Source: Pseudomonadota bacterium (GTDB taxonomy: Bacteria; Chloroflexota; Ktedonobacteria; Ktedonobacterales; JACDGC01). From it: a DNA stretch of 19,239 bases. The position numbers were made by a program, and so were the translations under genes. Shown one piece after another: positions 1-7,500 of this stretch. The DNA lies in the NCBI GenBank assembly GCA_021323815.1, contig JAJPKG010000268.1, forward strand, positions 1 through 19,239, given 5' to 3'. The first letter of the stretch is position 1; every line of letters begins with the position of its first letter. The notes below the pieces were generated by a model, which ran no database searches, was not told the DNA's origin, and was given only the letters and a program-made list of their open reading frames with translations.

Positions 1-357
1 GAAAACACCTTCGGCACCGTCGCGGCTCCCGATACCAGCACCTTCACCAGCGGTCCTGCGGCGACGTTCGTGCAGCAATACACCGCAGCGTTCGGTTCGG
101 CTCCGATCCCCTACAGCGCCAGCGCCTATGATGCCGCCAACATCGAGATCCAGGCGATCAAGGGCTTGATCAACGGCGGTCAAACCCCGACCCGCCAGGC
201 GGTGTGCCAGGCGATTCGCAGCATTCAATACACCGGCGTGACGGGTAACATCTCCTTCAACCAATTCGGTGATAACGCCGGCCAGAAGGTCTTCAGCGTC
301 TATCAAGTCATCAATGGCAAGTGGACCTTCGTCCAGGAAGTGCCTGTCACCGGCTAA
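1..357 (+). CDS. livK: Branched-chain amino acid ABC transporter substrate-binding protein, C-terminal part (5' truncated by window)
   Basis: The reading frame is open from base 1 and ends with TAA at 355-357, giving the last 118 residues. The segment has the C-terminal style of type 1 periplasmic-binding folds of the LivJ/LivK kind: a helix running YDAANIEIQAIKG, then a TGVTGNISFNQFGD strand-turn element and a final strand ending NGKWTFVQEV. Such proteins sit outside the membrane and deliver branched-chain amino acids, or related amides or short organic acids, to the LivHMGF translocator. The four matching transporter genes follow directly on the same strand, which supports the call. The ligand cannot be read from this fragment, because most of the pocket lies upstream of the window. 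The true start, signal peptide and any lipobox are also outside. Confidence 0.88.
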   Translation, partial: ENTFGTVAAPDTSTFTSGPAATFVQQYTAAFGSAPIPYSASAYDAANIEIQAIKGLINGGQTPTRQAVCQAIRSIQYTGVTGNISFNQFGDNAGQKVFSVYQVINGKWTFVQEVPVTG

Positions 358-366
358 GTTTTCGTC

Positions 367-464
367 AGTGTGACGGAATCACACTCTGTGGTGCCTCAAG
401 CTATTGACGTGATGAGGTATGCTTTCAGCAAAGCATTCCTCGCGCGGCAACGGTCTTGAGGCAC
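367..464 (+). promoter_or_regulatory. Structured spacer between the binding-protein gene and livH: nested inverted repeats
   Basis: The 154-bp gap at 358-511 holds three perfect inverted repeats. AGTGTGA at 367-373 pairs with TCACACT at 379-385 over a 5-nt loop. GTGCCTCAAG at 391-400 pairs with CTTGAGGCAC at 455-464. Inside that, ATGCTTT at 419-425 pairs with AAAGCAT at 430-436 over a 4-nt loop. A competing pairing, GCGCGG at 442-447 with CCGCGC at 464-469, would break the outermost base pair of the long stem. No T-run follows any stem, so a simple intrinsic terminator is unlikely. RNA processing, 3' protection of the abundant binding-protein message, or partial attenuation before livH are possible roles; this is inference. 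Confidence 0.6.
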
Positions 465-511
465 CGCGCATCCGCGCACCATTTTACGAATCTTGGGGTT
501 GAGGGGGAGCT

Positions 512-1459
512 ATGCACATTTTGGCCGCGTCGTCCTTCGACACGGGACTGTTCTTCCAACAGATCGAGAACGGGATCACGCTGGGCGCGATCTATGCTCT
601 CGTTGCGCTGGGTTACACGATGGTGTATGGCATCATCGAACTCATCAACTTCGCTCACGGCGATGTCTTCATGTGGAGCACCATCGTTACGCTGAGCGTG
701 GCCCAGGCATTACATATTGATCATGTTCTTGGCGGGTTCGCGTTGGTGGGCACGTTGCTGCTCTTGCTCATCGTCGGCATCCTCACATCAGGGGGCCTCA
801 ATGTCCTGATCGAGCGCGTCGCTTATCGTCCCTTACGCCGCGCACCGCGTTTGATCCCGTTGATTTCCGCCATCGGCGTCTCCTTCATCCTGGAAAACGT
901 GGCGCAACTTTGGAAGACCGCGAACGTCATCGCGTATCCTGTTTTCTTCCCGACCAACGCGATTACCATCGGTTCGCTGACCATCACCTATCTTGACATC
1001 TTCATCTTCGTCCTCGCGGTCGCCCTGATGGTTGGGCTGAATGTGTTCACCAACCGCACCAAGATGGGCCGTGCCATGCGCGCCACCGCGCAAGATCCCG
1101 AGGCGGCGGCGCTGATGGGCGTGAACATCAACCAGACCATCTCCCTCACCTTTCTCATCGGCGGCGCGCTGGCCGGCGCGGCGGGCGTCGTCTATAGCAT
1201 GTATGCCAGCTCGGTCTACTTCCTCAGCGGCTTCCAGTTGGGCTTGATCGCCTTCACCGCCGCCGTGCTGGGGGGCATCGGCAACATCCAGGGTGCCGTG
1301 CTGGGGGGCTTCCTCATCGGCATCATCGAAGCCCTGGCGACCCAATACGTCCCCAATGGCCTGGCATGGAGCCAGGGTGTCGCCTTCGCCATCCTGATCC
1401 TGATCTTGATCTTTCGCCCTTCCGGCCTGCTGGGCCAGCAAGTGCCGGATAAAGTCTAA
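512..1459 (+). CDS. livH: Branched-chain amino acid ABC transporter permease LivH
   Basis: A 315-residue polytopic inner-membrane protein, one half of the LivHM translocation channel. The family hallmark lies near the N terminus: a glycine/tyrosine-rich first helix followed by INFAHGD at residues 45-51. The cytoplasmic EAA-type coupling loop, which contacts the ATPases, is visible at about 188-204 (GRAMRATAQDPEAAALMGV). Several further hydrophobic spans are present, and the chain ends with the usual RPSGLLG motif at 302-308. Length is normal for LivH (about 290-310). The ATG at 512 follows a purine-rich GAGGGGGAG ribosome-binding site. livM starts 17 nt after the stop. Substrate class follows from family membership only; members also carry urea, amides or aromatic acids. 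Confidence 0.95.
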   Translation: MHILAASSFDTGLFFQQIENGITLGAIYALVALGYTMVYGIIELINFAHGDVFMWSTIVTLSVAQALHIDHVLGGFALVGTLLLLLIVGILTSGGLNVLIERVAYRPLRRAPRLIPLISAIGVSFILENVAQLWKTANVIAYPVFFPTNAITIGSLTITYLDIFIFVLAVALMVGLNVFTNRTKMGRAMRATAQDPEAAALMGVNINQTISLTFLIGGALAGAAGVVYSMYASSVYFLSGFQLGLIAFTAAVLGGIGNIQGAVLGGFLIGIIEALATQYVPNGLAWSQGVAFAILILILIFRPSGLLGQQVPDKV

Positions 1460-1476
1460 GGGAGGTCTTCTATTCC

Positions 1477-2796
1477 ATGTCCGCACCATCTCGCTCTAAA
1501 GGCGGCCTCCCACTCTTTCAGCCCATCCGCGATGGCTGGAACGCTCTGGTGGCCAGGCTGGAAAAGACCCAGCTTTTGGGTAGGTCGCTCCTATGGTATA
1601 TCACCGGCTGGCGGTTGGGCATCATCGCCTTGATTCTGGCGGTGATCTATCCGCAGATGTTTGACGACAGCTATGTGCTGGCCGGCTGCATCATCGCCAT
1701 TTACGTCTTGCTGGCGCTGGGGCTGAACATCGTGGTTGGCTACGCCGGCCTGCTCGACCTGGGCTATGTCGCCTTCTTCGTCATCGGCAATTACACCTAC
1801 GCGGCGCTGTCACGTGGCTATTTAGTCAACTCCGCCAAACAAGTGGTACCCGTGCCGGTGCTATCGTTCTGGTGGCTGTTGCCGCTGGGCGCGCTGTTTG
1901 CGGGAATCGCGGGGGTGTTGCTGGGCGCGCCGACCTTGCGCCTGCGCGGTGACTACCTGGCCATCGTCACGCTCGGTTTCGGCGAACTCTCGCGCATCTT
2001 CGTTCTGAATGTTCCCTATTTTGGGGCAGCTAACGGGTTGAATGCGCCGCCGGCTCCCACCGTTCATACTCCCCTTGGGGATGTTGATTTCGGAAACTTC
2101 ATTGACCACACCAACTTTTATTACCTCACCCTCGCGTTGGTAGTGATCGTAACCCTGCTGGTCAACCTGCTTCGCAATTCCAGCCTGGGACGCGCATGGG
2201 TGGCGATGCGCGAAGACGAAACAGCGGCAGCGGCGGCAGGCGTCAACCTGGTGCGCACCAAGTTGCTCGCTTTCGCCACCGGCGCGGCCATCGGCGGCAT
2301 TGGCGGCATCTTGAACGTGGCGCTGGTTCCCAGCATCACGCCCGATCAATTCACCTTCAACATCTCCATCTCCATTCTGGTGATGATCGTGCTCGGCGGC
2401 ATCGGCAGCATTCCCGGCGTCATTGTCGGCGCGATCGTGCTGAAGCTGTTCGACCAGATCTTGCTCAACAACCTCAACGATTACGTTCATGGCAGCCCGC
2501 TGGTGAGCAACCCCGGTGCCCCGCTGCATTTTCTGGCAGGCAACGACTTCAACCAGGAAAAGTTCTTACTTTATGGTTTGGTGTTGCTGGGTATGATCTT
2601 GCTGCGCCCGCAGGGCATCATCCCCGACAGGCGACGGCAGCGCGAGATCAAAGAAGCCTCATCGGTGGAATCCGCTTCGGCAGTGGGCGTGCTGGCCATC
2701 GAAGAAAGCGGCGACACGCTTGCCGGCCTCGGCTCAGCGCCCGATGTCACCGAATATGTCGGCCCTGGTTCAGATGCGCAAGGACGGGAGGGATGA
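1477..2796 (+). CDS. livM: Branched-chain amino acid ABC transporter permease LivM
   Basis: The second membrane half of the Liv importer, 439 residues. Family motifs are LNIVVGYAGLLDLGYVAF at 83-100, RLRGDYLAIVTLGFGE at 155-170, a variant FGAANGL at 182-188 where many members have a (T/G)GGxxGL-like loop, and the EAA coupling loop around 239-256 (AWVAMREDETAAAAAGVN). The C-terminal membrane part ends with LLRPQGIIPDRRRQ. GGAGG at 1461-1465 gives a good ribosome-binding site for the ATG at 1477. The protein is at the long end of the family: it has about 35 hydrophilic residues before the first membrane span and an acidic, low-complexity tail of about 45 residues after RRRQ. The tail is probably a disordered cytoplasmic extension, with no known role. 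Its stop overlaps the first candidate start of livG. Confidence 0.94.
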   Translation: MSAPSRSKGGLPLFQPIRDGWNALVARLEKTQLLGRSLLWYITGWRLGIIALILAVIYPQMFDDSYVLAGCIIAIYVLLALGLNIVVGYAGLLDLGYVAFFVIGNYTYAALSRGYLVNSAKQVVPVPVLSFWWLLPLGALFAGIAGVLLGAPTLRLRGDYLAIVTLGFGELSRIFVLNVPYFGAANGLNAPPAPTVHTPLGDVDFGNFIDHTNFYYLTLALVVIVTLLVNLLRNSSLGRAWVAMREDETAAAAAGVNLVRTKLLAFATGAAIGGIGGILNVALVPSITPDQFTFNISISILVMIVLGGIGSIPGVIVGAIVLKLFDQILLNNLNDYVHGSPLVSNPGAPLHFLAGNDFNQEKFLLYGLVLLGMILLRPQGIIPDRRRQREIKEASSVESASAVGVLAIEESGDTLAGLGSAPDVTEYVGPGSDAQGREG

Positions 2797-2798
2797 TG

Positions 2799-3590
2799 AT
2801 GGCAGACGGACAGACGCTTTTGGCGGTCAACCATCTCACCAAGCAATTCGGTGGCCTCGCCGCCGTGGATGACGTGACGCTCGATATCAAGCGCGGGCAG
2901 ATCTTCAGCATCATCGGCCCCAATGGTGCCGGCAAGACGACGGTGTTCAACCTCATCACCGGCATCTATAAACCGACAAAAGGGGAGATCTTGCTCAACG
3001 GGCGCTCCATTGCCGGCAAAACGCCGGATGTGGTGCTGCGCAACGGTATCGCGCGCACCTTCCAGAATATTCGCCTGTTCAATAACATGACGGTGCTGGA
3101 AAATGTGCTCGTCGGCCAGCACGCCAAGTTGTACGGCGACCTCATCTCCGTCATCTTCCGGCCACCGTATTACCGCAATGCCGAGAAACGCGCTCTTGAC
3201 CGCGCGATGGAGTTGCTCGCGTTCTTTGGCCCGCAGATGGTGGCGCTGAAAGACGAATATGCCTCGAACCTGAGTTATGCCTATCGCCGCCGTGTGGAAG
3301 TCGCCCGCGCGATGGCATCTGGCCCCCAGTTGTTGCTGCTGGACGAACCCACCGCCGGCATGAACGACTCTGAGACCGCGGAAGCCGTTGGCTACATCCG
3401 GCGGCTGCGCGAGCAATATGGCGTGACGGTCTTACTCATCGAGCACAAGCTGCAAGTGACGATGAACATCAGCGACCAGATCGCCGTGCTCGACTATGGC
3501 AAGAAGATCGCCGAGGGCGTGCCCGCAGAGATTCAGCGCAACGAGCAGGTGATCGAGGCGTATCTGGGACGAAAGGCGGCGACAGCGTAA
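2799..3590 (+). CDS. livG: Branched-chain amino acid ABC transporter ATP-binding protein LivG
   Basis: A cytoplasmic ATPase of the Liv importer, 263 residues from the chosen start. Walker A is GPNGAGKTT (40-48), the Q-loop is in TFQNIRLF (Q89), Walker B is LLLLDEPTAGM (178-188) and the switch histidine is H216 in LLIEHKL. The signature, normally LSGGQ-like and in many LivG proteins LxYGxQRR, reads LSYAYRRR (158-165), so the second glycine and the glutamine are replaced. Three ATG codons follow one another at 2793, 2796 and 2799. GGGAGG at 2786-2791 is best spaced (7 nt) for 2799, but 2793, which overlaps the livM stop, remains possible and would add only two residues. The open frame continues upstream of 2793 inside livM, but that extension is an overlap artefact with no family similarity. 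Confidence 0.94.
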   Translation: MADGQTLLAVNHLTKQFGGLAAVDDVTLDIKRGQIFSIIGPNGAGKTTVFNLITGIYKPTKGEILLNGRSIAGKTPDVVLRNGIARTFQNIRLFNNMTVLENVLVGQHAKLYGDLISVIFRPPYYRNAEKRALDRAMELLAFFGPQMVALKDEYASNLSYAYRRRVEVARAMASGPQLLLLDEPTAGMNDSETAEAVGYIRRLREQYGVTVLLIEHKLQVTMNISDQIAVLDYGKKIAEGVPAEIQRNEQVIEAYLGRKAATA

Positions 3591-3594
3591 ACCT

Positions 3595-4305
3595 ATGGCC
3601 ATGTTAGAGTTGCAGAACGTCGATACGTTCTATGGTCCCAGCCAGGTGTTGCGCCAGGTGTCGTTGAGCGTGGAACAGGGCGAGATCGTCACCCTTTTGG
3701 GCGCGAACGCTGCTGGCAAGACGACCACCATGAAGACCATTTTCGGGCTGGTCAAGCCGCGCAACGGCACCATCGTATATGACGGCGAGCGCATCGATCA
3801 CCTGCCCACCGACCAGATCATCAAGCGCGGGCTGGTGCTGGTGCCGGAAGCGCGGCGCGTCTTCTCGCGCATGACCGTGCGTGAGAATCTGGATATGGGC
3901 GCGTACATGCAAACTGATCGCGCCACCATCGCCAAAGAGATCGAGCGCGTTTACACGCTGTTTCCGCGCCTGAAAGAGCGCGACAAGCAGCTAGCGGGCA
4001 CGCTTTCCGGTGGCGAGCAGCAGATGCTGGCGATTGGCCGCGCCCTGGTGGCACGCCCGCGCATGATCTGCATGGACGAACCTTCGCTGGGCCTCTCGCC
4101 CATTTTGGTGCAACTGGTCTTCGATACCATCCAAGAAATCCGCAAATCCGGCGTGACGGTCTTCCTGGTGGAGCAAAACGCCAATATGGCGCTCAACATC
4201 GCCGACCGGGGCTATGTGCTGCAAACCGGCAAGATCATCCTCTCGGATAAAGCATCGGCGCTGATCACCAACGACGTGGTGCGCGCGGCCTACCTGGGTG
4301 GATAA
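3595..4305 (+). CDS. livF: Branched-chain amino acid ABC transporter ATP-binding protein LivF
   Basis: The partner ATPase of LivG, 236 residues, the usual size. Walker A is GANAAGKTT (36-44), with alanine at the fifth position where GANGAGKTT is common. The signature LSGGEQQ (137-143) is canonical and Walker B is ICMDEPSLGL (158-167). The switch position is glutamine in LVEQN (191-195), which is normal for LivF. With LivG having the altered signature and LivF the intact one, the pair may hydrolyse ATP at two unequal sites; this is inference. The gene starts 4 nt after the livG stop with no clear Shine-Dalgarno close by, so translation is probably coupled to livG. ATG 3601 is an alternative start. 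It ends the liv operon. Confidence 0.95.
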   Translation: MAMLELQNVDTFYGPSQVLRQVSLSVEQGEIVTLLGANAAGKTTTMKTIFGLVKPRNGTIVYDGERIDHLPTDQIIKRGLVLVPEARRVFSRMTVRENLDMGAYMQTDRATIAKEIERVYTLFPRLKERDKQLAGTLSGGEQQMLAIGRALVARPRMICMDEPSLGLSPILVQLVFDTIQEIRKSGVTVFLVEQNANMALNIADRGYVLQTGKIILSDKASALITNDVVRAAYLGG

Positions 4306-4341
4306 GCCTCACCCCTCGTGAGTACATCGCACGTCACATCC

Positions 4342-4436
4342 GCCGGGGGCTAAACCCCCCGGCTCGGAAAAGACGCCCGCTGGGCTTATTGATGACGGGA
4401 GCGGGGCGGGCGAGAGACATCTCACCCAGCGCCCGC
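4342..4436. repeat. Hairpin cluster between livF and smc, including a GC-rich interspersed-type palindrome
   Basis: This lies in the 242-bp spacer between livF and smc. The strongest element is GCCGGGGG (4342-4349) pairing with CCCCCGGC (4356-4363) over a 6-nt loop. It is followed by GCCC/GGGC (4375-4385) and then GCGGGCG (4406-4412) with CGCCCGC (4430-4436). Only the middle one is trailed by a few Ts (TTATT), so termination of the liv transcript here is possible but not textbook. The first palindrome looks like the short GGGGGCT...CCCCC elements scattered in many Chloroflexota genomes; that comparison is from memory. A GATAAT at 4489-4494 is the only -10-like box seen before smc, without a convincing -35. 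Confidence 0.5.
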
Positions 4437-4547
4437 GATGCGATCACTTCTCCCCAATATTTCCCCCTGGTTTTGCGCTGTTACCTCAGATAATGGTACG
4501 GTGAAAGGAACACTGGTTCCAGGCATACCGGCGGGAAAGGGGCGCGC

Positions 4548-7500
4548 GTGTATCTCAAACGATTGCAATTGCACGGCTTCAAGAGTTTCGCCACGCGTAC
4601 CTCGCTGGAGTTTAGCCCCGGCATCACTGCCATTGTGGGACCGAATGGCTCCGGCAAATCAAACGTAGCAGACGGGCTGCGTTGGGTGCTGGGCGAGCAG
4701 AGCATGCGCCACCTGCGCGGCAAAAAGAGCGAAGATATCATCTTCGCCGGCGGGCATGGGCGCGCCGCGCTGGGCATGGCCGAGGTCACGCTGACGCTGG
4801 ATAATTCGTCCAATTGGCTGCCATCGGACTATAGCGAAGTGACGGTGACGCGGCGCGTCTTCCGTTCCGGCGACTCGGATTATCTGATCAACGGGGCGAA
4901 AGTGCGCCTGAAAGACGTGCTGAATCTGCTTTCACAGGCGCGCATCGGCCACGATTCGTATACCATCATCGGCCAGGGATTGGTGGATCAAGCCCTGTCG
5001 TCGCGGGCGGAAGAGCGTCGCAGCCTGTTCGAGGATGCCGCCGGCATCCGCCACTTTCAGGCGCAACGCAACGACGCCGAGCAGCGGCTGGCACTGACGC
5101 ACACCAACCTCAGCCGGCTGCACGACATCCTCAGCGAGATTGAGCCGCGCCTGGGGCCGCTGGCCGAGCAAGCGCGGCGGGCGCGCGATTTCATCACCGC
5201 GCGGGCGGATCTGGACCGCATGCAGCGCCAGTGGTTCGGCTTTCAGTGGCGCTCCAGCCAGGAAAAAGTGCAACTGGCCGAGCAAGCTGAAACAGCCGCG
5301 CAGGCGCGGGTGGATGAACTGCGCGACGCGCTCAGCGGCCACGAAGGCGCGCAGCAGGAAGCGCGCAGCCGGCGCAACGAGATCATCGCCGTCATCGCGG
5401 AACTGCGTCGCCAGCGCGGCGAGACGCTTTCGCGCGTGCAGACGCTGGAACGCGACCGCGCCGTTGCCCAGGAACGCGCCGCCAGCATGGAACGCCAGCG
5501 CAAAGAGCTTGATGGCGAGCAAGGTCGGGTGAACTGGGCGTTGACCGAGGCCGAACAGCGCATCACCCAGATGGAAGCCGATCTCCTCGCCATCGAAGCG
5601 GAGATTGAAGCGGGGCAGGCGGGCATCGCGGAGCTGGAGAGCCAGGGACACCGCGCCAAACAAGAGCAAGAGCGCGCTGAAGCTCGACTGCGCGCCGCCC
5701 AGCGCGACGCCATGCAAGCGCAAGCCAAACTTGCCGCCGCACAGGCGGAGATCGGTCGCCTGAGCAAGCAGCGCGCTGAGCGCGAAGCCGCCCTCGCCGC
5801 CCGCCGCGAGGCCGCCGCGCAATCCGCCGAGCGCGCCGCCGCCGCACAGGCCCGGCTGGATGCCCTGCGCGAGGCACACGAAACCCAGCGCGCTATTCTC
5901 GGCGACAAGCTGGTGGAGCGCGAGCACCTGAGCCAGACCATCGCCGCCGAGCAGGCCGCGCTGGAAACGCGCCGCAGCGAATTGGCTGATGCCCAGCGCG
6001 AGCGCCGCGCTCTGGCAGATCGCCTGGCGCTGCTGCGCGAATGGGCTGCCGGCCAGCGTGATTCCGCCGCTGCCCTGGCGGTGCTGGAATCTATTCCTGA
6101 GGATGAGCGCCCGCAGATGCTCGGCACGCTGGCGCAACTCGCCCAATCCGCCCCGGAATATGAAACTGCTTTTGAGGCGGCATTGGGGCCGTTCCTGCAT
6201 GCCATCGTCGCCGCCAGCGAAGATGATGCATGGCGCGCTGCCTCGCTTCTGCACGGCACCGATGCTGGTCGCGTCACCATCCTCTGGCCGGTGGAACACA
6301 ATAATGGCTATCATGATACCTCAGGGAACCAGAGTGACCATGTGATGTTGCAACAGGGCAACCACAAGGGATTGCCCCTACAGACCAATGCAGAAAATGC
6401 GGCGATGAATGGAGCCGGTGATGGACAGAGATCACCAAACGGCCTGCACGCTGCCACTGTGTCTCGCCATTCCATGCCCGCAACCAACCGCGCCGGTGCA
6501 GCCCATCATGCAAGCGGTCATGTAAAGGCTCAAACGGTGCTTCGCTTAGTCGATCTCCTGCATCCTGAGGTCGCGCCGGAAGTGGCGCAGGTCATTCGCG
6601 GTATTGTGGGCCAGATGGCGCTGATCGCTGAAGAAGAGCCGGCAACGGCGCGGTGGCAGGTGCAATCGGCCCCGGTTGTGACGGCGGGAGGCATGGTAGC
6701 ACATCCCGCTGGCTGGCTGGCGGTGGGGCGCGCGCAAACTGACGCGGCGGAAGGCGTGCTGGCGCGCTCGCGCGAGTTGCGCGAACTGCCCGCGCAGATC
6801 GACGCCGCCGATGAGCGCATCCACGAGCAAGAGGGGTTGCTGGCAAACGCTCGCGCCGCGCTGGAAGACGACCGCGCCGCGCTGGCCGCGTTGGAACGCG
6901 AGATCAAGACGCTGGAAGCGCAGCTTTCCGAAGGCTCGAAGGCGCTGGGGCAGGCGCAACGCGAGGCCGAGCGATTGAACAACGAGGCGCAACTGGGCGA
7001 AGCCGTCGCCGAGCAACTGGCCGCTGAGATGCTGACGCTGGCGAATGATCTCGCCACTGTCGAAGTGCGCGTGGCCGAGGCGCAAGCCGCCCACCGCGAC
7101 GCCGCCGACATGCTGGAATCCATTCAGGAAGATGCCGAGGCTGCGCTGGAAGAATCACGCATCCAGCAAGAGGATCTCGCCCGGCGGCGCACGGCGCTGG
7201 CCGTGCAACAGCAGCGTTATCAGGCGGCGAAAGCGCAACTGGCTCAGGCCCGCGCCCAGGCGGATGATCTGGCGGCGCAGATGCAGCGGCGCACGGCGCG
7301 CCTGGCCGAACTGGCGCAGGAAGCCGAAGCGTTGCTGGCAACGATGGCAATGCAAGGCGCGGAGTTAGAGGCGCAGCGCGCCATCCTGCGCGATCTGTCA
7401 GCGCAATTGCATGAGCAAGAGGCCCAGGCCGCGCAGATCGAGCAGCAGATCAGCCACCTTGAAGCGGCGCAGGCGGCGGAGCGCGTGGCGCTGGCCCAGG

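Noticed and set aside
412..459. A 15-codon open frame (MRYAFSKAFLARQRS) in the spacer before livH, a possible attenuator leader peptide
   Set aside because: It has no ribosome-binding site and no run of Leu, Ile or Val codons, as a branched-chain attenuator would need. It simply spans the hairpins.
2196..2792. A long upstream extension of the livG frame within livM
   Set aside because: The translation is Arg/His-rich with no family similarity and overlaps conserved LivM sequence. It is an out-of-frame artefact of GC-rich coding DNA.
4932..6314. Long minus-strand frames opposite smc
   Set aside because: They are Ala/Leu/Gly/Arg-rich mirror frames of the coiled coil, common in high-GC genes, with no recognisable domain.
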